From assembly GCF_001894765.1 (NCBI RefSeq), contig NZ_BCWV01000008.1, positions 62,001 through 126,000 of the forward strand: a stretch of 64,000 nucleotides of DNA, given 5' to 3'. Below, one piece after another: positions 60,361-64,000 of this stretch (positions are counted from its first letter, which is position 1; the number at the start of each line of letters is the position of its first letter). The DNA is from Rhodococcoides corynebacterioides NBRC 14404 (GTDB lineage Bacteria; Actinomycetota; Actinomycetes; Mycobacteriales; Mycobacteriaceae). The notes beneath the pieces were generated by a model. The model did not search any database. It saw only the letters and a list, made by a program, of their open reading frames with translations, and was not told the DNA's origin. The position numbers were made by a program, and so were the translations under genes.

Positions 60361-61745
60361 CCGCGGTCGGGTCGGCCGTGGTCGACGCGCTCCGGAGCGC
60401 CCTGCCCGCGGATCGCCTCCTGCTCGATCCCGACGTCATGGCCTCCTACGTACACGACGAGGCCGAGTGGGCGCCGCACGGCGAGCCCGCCGCCGTCGTG
60501 CGACCACGCTCGGCCGAGGAGGTACGCGCCGTCGTCCTCGCCTGCCTCGAGACCGGAACGCCCGTGGTCACGCGCGGAGCCGGAACCGGCCTGTCCGGCG
60601 GGGCGAATGCCGTCGCCGGCTGCGTGGTCGTCGCACTGGACGCGATGAACTCCATCGTCGAGATCGACACCCTCGAGCGCTACGCCGTCGTGCAGCCGGG
60701 CGTGATCAACGACCACCTGCGCGAGGCCTGCGCCGAGCACGGGCTGTGGTACCCGCCGGACCCGGCCAGCTCGCCCTGGTCGACCATCGGCGGCAACGTC
60801 GCCACCAACGCCGGCGGACTGTGCTGCGTCAAGTACGGCGTGACCCGCGACTACGTCCTCGAGCTCCAGGTGGTGACCGGCACCGGTGAGCTGGTTCGCC
60901 TCGGTCGACGCACCGCCAAAGGTGTTGCGGGATACGACTTCGCCTCCCTGATGGTCGGCTCGGAAGGCACCCTCGGCATCGTCACCGAGGTCACCGTCCG
61001 ACTGCGCCCGTTGCAGCACCCGCCGCGCACCGTGGCGGGCTACTTCGACTCGATCGTCGATGCCGGTCGGGCCGTCGCCGCCGTCGCCGCCGCGGGCCTG
61101 ACGCCGTCCGCCCTGGAGTTGGTCGACCGGCAATGCCTCGTGGCCGTCGACGCGTGGAAGAACATGGGACTCGCCGTCGACGCGAACGTCGTGCTGCTGG
61201 GCCGGGTGGACACCCCGGGCGTCGAGGGCGACGCGGAGGCCACCCGGATGTCGGCGTGCTTCGACGACGCCGGCGCCACCTGGTCCGCCGTGTCGACGGA
61301 CCAGGCCGAATCGGACGCGCTGTTCGCTGCGCGCCGGTTGGCGTACCCGGCGATGGAGCGACTCGGCCCCGTCCTCACCGAGGACGTGTGCGTGCCGAAA
61401 CGACACGTGCCGGAGATGCTCGCCCGGATCGAGGCCATCGGCCGCCGCCACGACACCGTGATCGCCAACATCGCCCACGCTGGCGACGGCAACCTCCACC
61501 CACTTCTCATCGCACCCCGTGACGACGACGCCGCGCGGGATCGTGCCCGCGCCGCGTTCGACGACATCATCACCGCCGCACTGGATCTCGGTGGAACGGT
61601 CACCGGTGAGCACGGGGTCGGTCTGCTGAAGATGGACGGTCTGGTCCGCGAACTCGACCCGGTGGTGCTCGCCATGCACCGGGCGGTCAAGGCTGCCCTC
61701 GATCCCCACGGGATTCTCAATCCGGGGAAGATCGTCTCGTCCTGA
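60357..61745 (+). CDS. FAD-linked oxidase, GlcD type (second copy)
   Basis: A 462-aa single-subunit FAD-dependent 2-hydroxy-acid oxidase/dehydrogenase, paralogous to 1334-2701. Shared blocks include GAGTGLSGGANAV (about residues 74-86), LWYPPDP, GGNVATNAGGLCCVKYGVTRDYVLEL, HAGDGNLHPL (about 373-382) and GEHGVGLLK (about 415-423). The GTG overlaps the preceding stop. As the last gene of the aldonate island it may oxidise a 2-hydroxy-acid side product such as D-lactate, glycolate or D-glycerate. Why the pathway needs it is open. Confidence 0.87.
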   Translation: MTAVGSAVVDALRSALPADRLLLDPDVMASYVHDEAEWAPHGEPAAVVRPRSAEEVRAVVLACLETGTPVVTRGAGTGLSGGANAVAGCVVVALDAMNSIVEIDTLERYAVVQPGVINDHLREACAEHGLWYPPDPASSPWSTIGGNVATNAGGLCCVKYGVTRDYVLELQVVTGTGELVRLGRRTAKGVAGYDFASLMVGSEGTLGIVTEVTVRLRPLQHPPRTVAGYFDSIVDAGRAVAAVAAAGLTPSALELVDRQCLVAVDAWKNMGLAVDANVVLLGRVDTPGVEGDAEATRMSACFDDAGATWSAVSTDQAESDALFAARRLAYPAMERLGPVLTEDVCVPKRHVPEMLARIEAIGRRHDTVIANIAHAGDGNLHPLLIAPRDDDAARDRARAAFDDIITAALDLGGTVTGEHGVGLLKMDGLVRELDPVVLAMHRAVKAALDPHGILNPGKIVSS

Positions 61746-61929
61746 CCGTCTGTCGGTTGCTCGACGGACAGACGCGACCCTCGCGGTGTGGTTGCATTCG
61801 CTCAGTACCCATTCCGACACCGTTCTCGCCCATGCCCCCAGAAATGGGGGCTGTCGCGGTCCCCGCATCGGAACGTACGGTCGGTTCCGGCAGTCGATCG
61901 ACGCCGCAGGAACGGCCGGGGGGAAACGG

Positions 61930-62181
61930 ATGCAGACGATGATGGACGAGAAGGTGCGTCCCGCGTTGAGCGCGCGGGAGGTGGAAGTTCTCCTGGCGTG
62001 GATCGTCCGCGACTCCAAGGACGACGTCGCGCGATCGTTGTACATCTCCCCCGCCACCGTCGGCACGCACATCGCCCGTGTCCGCGACAAGTACGAGGCC
62101 GTCGGCCGGTCGGCCAAGTCGAAGGCCGCACTGGTCGCGCGGGCACTGCAGGACGGGTACATCACCCTCGACGAGCTCTGA
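61930..62181 (+). CDS. Stand-alone LuxR-type HTH protein, 83 aa
   Basis: A small DNA-binding protein consisting almost only of a LuxR_C (GerE-like) helix-turn-helix: LSAREVEVLLAWIVRDSKDDVARSLYISPATVGTHIARVR (about residues 13-52), then a short helical tail with AALVARALQDGYITLDEL. There is no receiver or sensor domain. ATG 61930 is chosen because gggggaaacgg precedes it and the sequence before it looks non-coding; longer in-frame starts exist. It stands alone downstream of the catabolic island. Targets unknown. Confidence 0.75.
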   Translation: MQTMMDEKVRPALSAREVEVLLAWIVRDSKDDVARSLYISPATVGTHIARVRDKYEAVGRSAKSKAALVARALQDGYITLDEL

Positions 62182-62230
62182 CGGCTCTCGCCGGCCGGGG
62201 GTGGTGCCGCTCCCCACCCGATCCGCGCGA

Positions 62231-62288
62231 CTTCCAGGGATCCGCGTCTGCTGCAGCGCACGCGGATCGCTGGAACGGAAGCGGATCG
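62231..62288. repeat. Inverted repeat plus left copy of 28-bp flanking repeat
   Basis: Arms 62231-62247 (cttccagggatccgcgt) and 62260-62276 (acgcggatcgctggaac) pair at 15 of 17 positions around a 12-nt loop. The segment 62261-62288 forms the left copy of a direct repeat found again at 63315-63342 (26 of 28 identical). The hairpin lies between the LuxR-type gene and the end of the DUF559 gene and could end both transcripts. Confidence 0.8.
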
Positions 62289-62293
62289 AGCGG

Positions 62294-63217
62294 TCACGGC
62301 ACCCGATGAGTCAGGGGCGGCGGCCGGCCCTTCGCCAGCGCCATCGCTCGCCGGACCTTCACGGCACCCGCGTCCGAAGCGAGGTCCGCCCACGTCAACC
62401 GCGCGACGGTCCACCCGAGTGACATCAGTTCGTCGTGCCGCTTCTTCTCCTCGAACAGCACCTGCTCCGAGGTGTACTTCACCCGCCCGTCGAACTCGAC
62501 GATCACTCCGTCGAGCAGGAAGTCGGGGCGACACACGAACACACCGTGACGCAAGGTCACCTGCAGCTCGAACGGCGGAAACCCGAAGCGCTGCAGGTAC
62601 ACCCGCGTCCGCGATTCCCCGATGCTCTCGCTGCGCCCATCGGCGAAGGCCACGATTCGACGGGCAGCGCTGCATCCGCTCATCCCGGTGCACGCGTCCA
62701 GCGCGGCATCGACGTCCGCCCGCGACGCCACCGCGAGTGCCGAATCCACCACGCACACCCCGGCCTCGAACGGCAGCTCCCGCGCCAGGTCCACCGCCGT
62801 CTTGGCCACGGTGGTGGCGGTCAGACCGCGAACCTGCGTCACACAGTCGGCCAACCTGTTGGTGTGCGTGTGCACGCGGGCCGTCCGCCGACCGCCTCGC
62901 GCGGCGTCGACGCTGAGGTGGACCCGCGACAGATCGGGGTTCCACATCCGCAGATCGTGCAGGACCGCCGCAGAGGCGTGACTGACGACGGGGTTCGTCC
63001 GAGCGGCGACGGCCCCGCGAACCGCAAGGAAGTGCCGGCCCCTCTCGCCGGCGTCCGTATAGACAGCGGCATCGCTGTAGACACCGCGCCCGACGCACAC
63101 CAGCGAGCCCTGCCGCCGTGCGGTCCTGATTTCCTGGTCCCCGACCCCCGCCGCGGCGAGCTGCGCACGCGTCAGGAAGGTCCGCCCCGTGATGTCCACG
63201 GGGCCAGCGTCTCTCAT
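62294..63217 (-). CDS. AbiEi-like/DUF559 protein, 307 aa
   Basis: The N-terminal part (about residues 1-100) resembles the winged-helix AbiEi antitoxin domain of type IV systems: FLTRAQLAAAGVGDQEIRTARRQGSLVCVGRGVY. The C-terminal 100 residues are a DUF559/Vsr-like nuclease-fold domain with ESRTRVYLQRFGFPPFELQ, RPDFLLDGVIVEFDG (the D...E-D core) and a VARLTWADL strand. Many actinobacteria carry several such solitary proteins, with no cognate AbiEii toxin adjacent. ATG 63217 or GTG 63199 may be the start. The gene is bracketed by 28-bp direct repeats, hinting at transfer as a unit. Function unknown. Confidence 0.8.
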   Translation of the reverse strand: MRDAGPVDITGRTFLTRAQLAAAGVGDQEIRTARRQGSLVCVGRGVYSDAAVYTDAGERGRHFLAVRGAVAARTNPVVSHASAAVLHDLRMWNPDLSRVHLSVDAARGGRRTARVHTHTNRLADCVTQVRGLTATTVAKTAVDLARELPFEAGVCVVDSALAVASRADVDAALDACTGMSGCSAARRIVAFADGRSESIGESRTRVYLQRFGFPPFELQVTLRHGVFVCRPDFLLDGVIVEFDGRVKYTSEQVLFEEKKRHDELMSLGWTVARLTWADLASDAGAVKVRRAMALAKGRPPPLTHRVP

Positions 63218-63314
63218 CTCGGGCGCCGCCCGTGGCGCCCGTCCACAGGCATCCGGGTTGTCCACAGCGGCCCGATCCGCGCGCGGTCCAGCACTCCGCG
63301 TGAGCTACAGGGGG

Positions 63315-63342
63315 CGCGGATCGCTGGAACAGCAGCGGATCG
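63315..63342. repeat. Right copy of 28-bp flanking direct repeat
   Basis: This copy matches 62261-62288 at 26 of 28 positions and keeps the core cgcggatcgctggaac followed by agcggatcg. An upstream gatccgcgc (63274-63282) is inverted relative to gcgcggatc (63314-63322), so it too can form a loose hairpin. Confidence 0.8.
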
Positions 63343-63401
63343 CACACCGTGTCACGGCCCGGCGTTAACTTCGCGGTCCACATCGATACAAGGGGGACCA
63401 C

Positions 63402-63830
63402 ATGTGCGACGGACCGATCGATCTCGGCACGGTGAGAAAGAGCATCAGGACCCGCGGCTGGCACGTCACCGCGGTCCACGGAGGCGGCGACTTCGCCTAC
63501 ACCAGCGGTCTCACCAGCGCCGGACTACCCGAGTTGCTGTGTCACGGGCTTCCCGCTCGACTCGCGTACGAGGTCTTCGACGAGCTGCGTGACACGATGC
63601 TCGACGATCCCGCCCTCGTGGCGCCGTCGATCACGATCCACGGCGCGGTGGGCGGCATTCCCGCACTGTCGTTCGTCGAGGTGATGGACCGATCCGACAT
63701 GGTGGTCACGCGGGCGCTCTACCCACGGTTCACCGCGCTGCAGGTGGTGTGGCCGGACGCGTACGGGGCGTTTCCCTGGGAGGAGCGCTACTCGATGTGC
63801 GCCGATCACCAACCCCTGCGCGGAATCTGA
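63402..63830 (+). CDS. DUF4262 protein, 142 aa
   Basis: A small soluble protein of family DUF4262. It begins with a GWHVTAVHGGGDFAYTSGLTSAGLPELLCHGLP segment (about residues 20-52), the typical entry where the protein recognises or mimics a ligand strand, and has VVWPDAYGAFPWEERYS near the C-terminus (about 116-132). No activity is known for the family. ATG 63402 follows a gggggacc leader. It is divergent from the DUF559 gene. Confidence 0.85.
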   Translation: MCDGPIDLGTVRKSIRTRGWHVTAVHGGGDFAYTSGLTSAGLPELLCHGLPARLAYEVFDELRDTMLDDPALVAPSITIHGAVGGIPALSFVEVMDRSDMVVTRALYPRFTALQVVWPDAYGAFPWEERYSMCADHQPLRGI

Positions 63831-63840
63831 TGTCTGTCGG

Positions 63841-63862
63841 ACCCCTCCTGTAGACAAGGGGT
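63841..63862 (+). terminator. Weak hairpin after the DUF4262 gene
   Basis: acccct (63841-63846) and aggggt (63857-63862) can pair around a 10-nt loop, 10 bases after the stop. The loop contains tgtagaca, a possible -10, so the segment may instead belong to the promoter of the next gene. Confidence 0.3.
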
Positions 63863-63909
63863 GAGCGGTGGACGGTCCCGCTCGTCGGGAATCACCCCAG
63901 GAGCACCCC

Positions 63910-64000
63910 ATGTCTCACTCCCCCTTCGGCCTCCACGGTCGACCGGCCGGCGACCCCGGTTTCACGGTCGCCATCGAGATCGGCACCGATCTGTACGACC
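63910..64000 (+). CDS. Unidentified CDS, cut by window end
   Basis: ATG 63910 is preceded by aggag at a spacing of six bases. The first 30 residues begin MSHSPFGLHGRPAGDPGF and continue to the window edge with a strand-like TVAIEIG segment. No family can be named from this fragment. Confidence 0.6.
   Translation, partial: MSHSPFGLHGRPAGDPGFTVAIEIGTDLYD

Noticed and set aside
62294..63217. Complete type IV toxin-antitoxin system
   Set aside because: Only the AbiEi-like/DUF559 protein is present; no AbiEii-type nucleotidyltransferase gene is adjacent.

Overview
The window is a 64 kb chromosomal stretch from a high-GC actinobacterium. GTG starts, 4-bp ATGA/GTGA stop-start overlaps, a recC-recB-recD block, TY-Chap, DUF1540, SRPBCC and DUF2079 proteins, and the overall gene style point to the Nocardiaceae, most likely Rhodococcus in the broad sense. 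That placement comes from recognised gene families, not from a marker gene. I saw no rRNA or tRNA gene, transposase, integrase, phage gene or CRISPR array. Coding density is very high and no gene-free stretch exceeds about 300 bp; the largest is 1039-1333.

Left part (1-22.6 kb): the 3' end of a peptidase-E-like gene, a small unknown protein, a GlcD-type FAD oxidase, a DUF1540 Cys-rich protein behind an iron-box-like palindrome, a type B carboxylesterase, an SRPBCC protein and a sugar-porter MFS transporter closed by a strong hairpin. Next comes a TPP-riboswitch-controlled operon, tenA-thiY-thiX-thiZ, for salvage of thiamine pyrimidine precursors. It is followed by a GNAT protein, a TY-Chap protein, an alkaline-phosphatase-superfamily enzyme with in-frame repeats, an ssuD/sfnB-like organosulfur pair, a DUF2071 protein, an OFA-type MFS carrier with a 46-aa small subunit, an unknown 361-aa protein, malQ, and a ferredoxin-reductase-like flavoprotein.

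Middle (22.8-51.6 kb): a DrrAB-type ABC exporter, a DUF2079 membrane protein, a repeat-bearing Pro-rich secreted protein with its upstream partner, and recC-recB-recD. Then comes an aspartate/asparagine region: aspA is intact, but the following amino-acid permease and L-asparaginase are fused by an internal deletion into two broken genes, followed by a dicarboxylate/amino-acid:cation symporter. Beyond it lie an alarmone-synthetase-like protein, a UvrA-like ATPase, DedA, SRPBCC, OsmC and DoxX proteins, and a macrodomain plus ADP-ribosylglycohydrolase operon divergent from an NrtR-type regulator.

Right part (52.2-61.7 kb): a catabolic island made of RidA, IclR regulator and PfkB/KDG-type kinase on one strand, and D-serine-dehydratase-like PLP enzyme, N-acyl-D-amino-acid deacylase, KDPG aldolase, GntP permease, alpha/beta hydrolase and FAD oxidase on the other. 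A perfect 17-bp palindrome lies between the arms. Together the genes read as import, N-deacylation, deamination to a 2-keto-3-deoxy-aldonate, phosphorylation and aldol cleavage. This resembles the N-acetyl-D-glucosaminate branch of oxidative chitin utilisation known from marine bacteria, and it is the best candidate here for an under-described system. The window ends with a stand-alone LuxR-type HTH protein, an AbiEi/DUF559-type protein bracketed by 28-bp direct repeats, a DUF4262 protein and a cut-off ORF.
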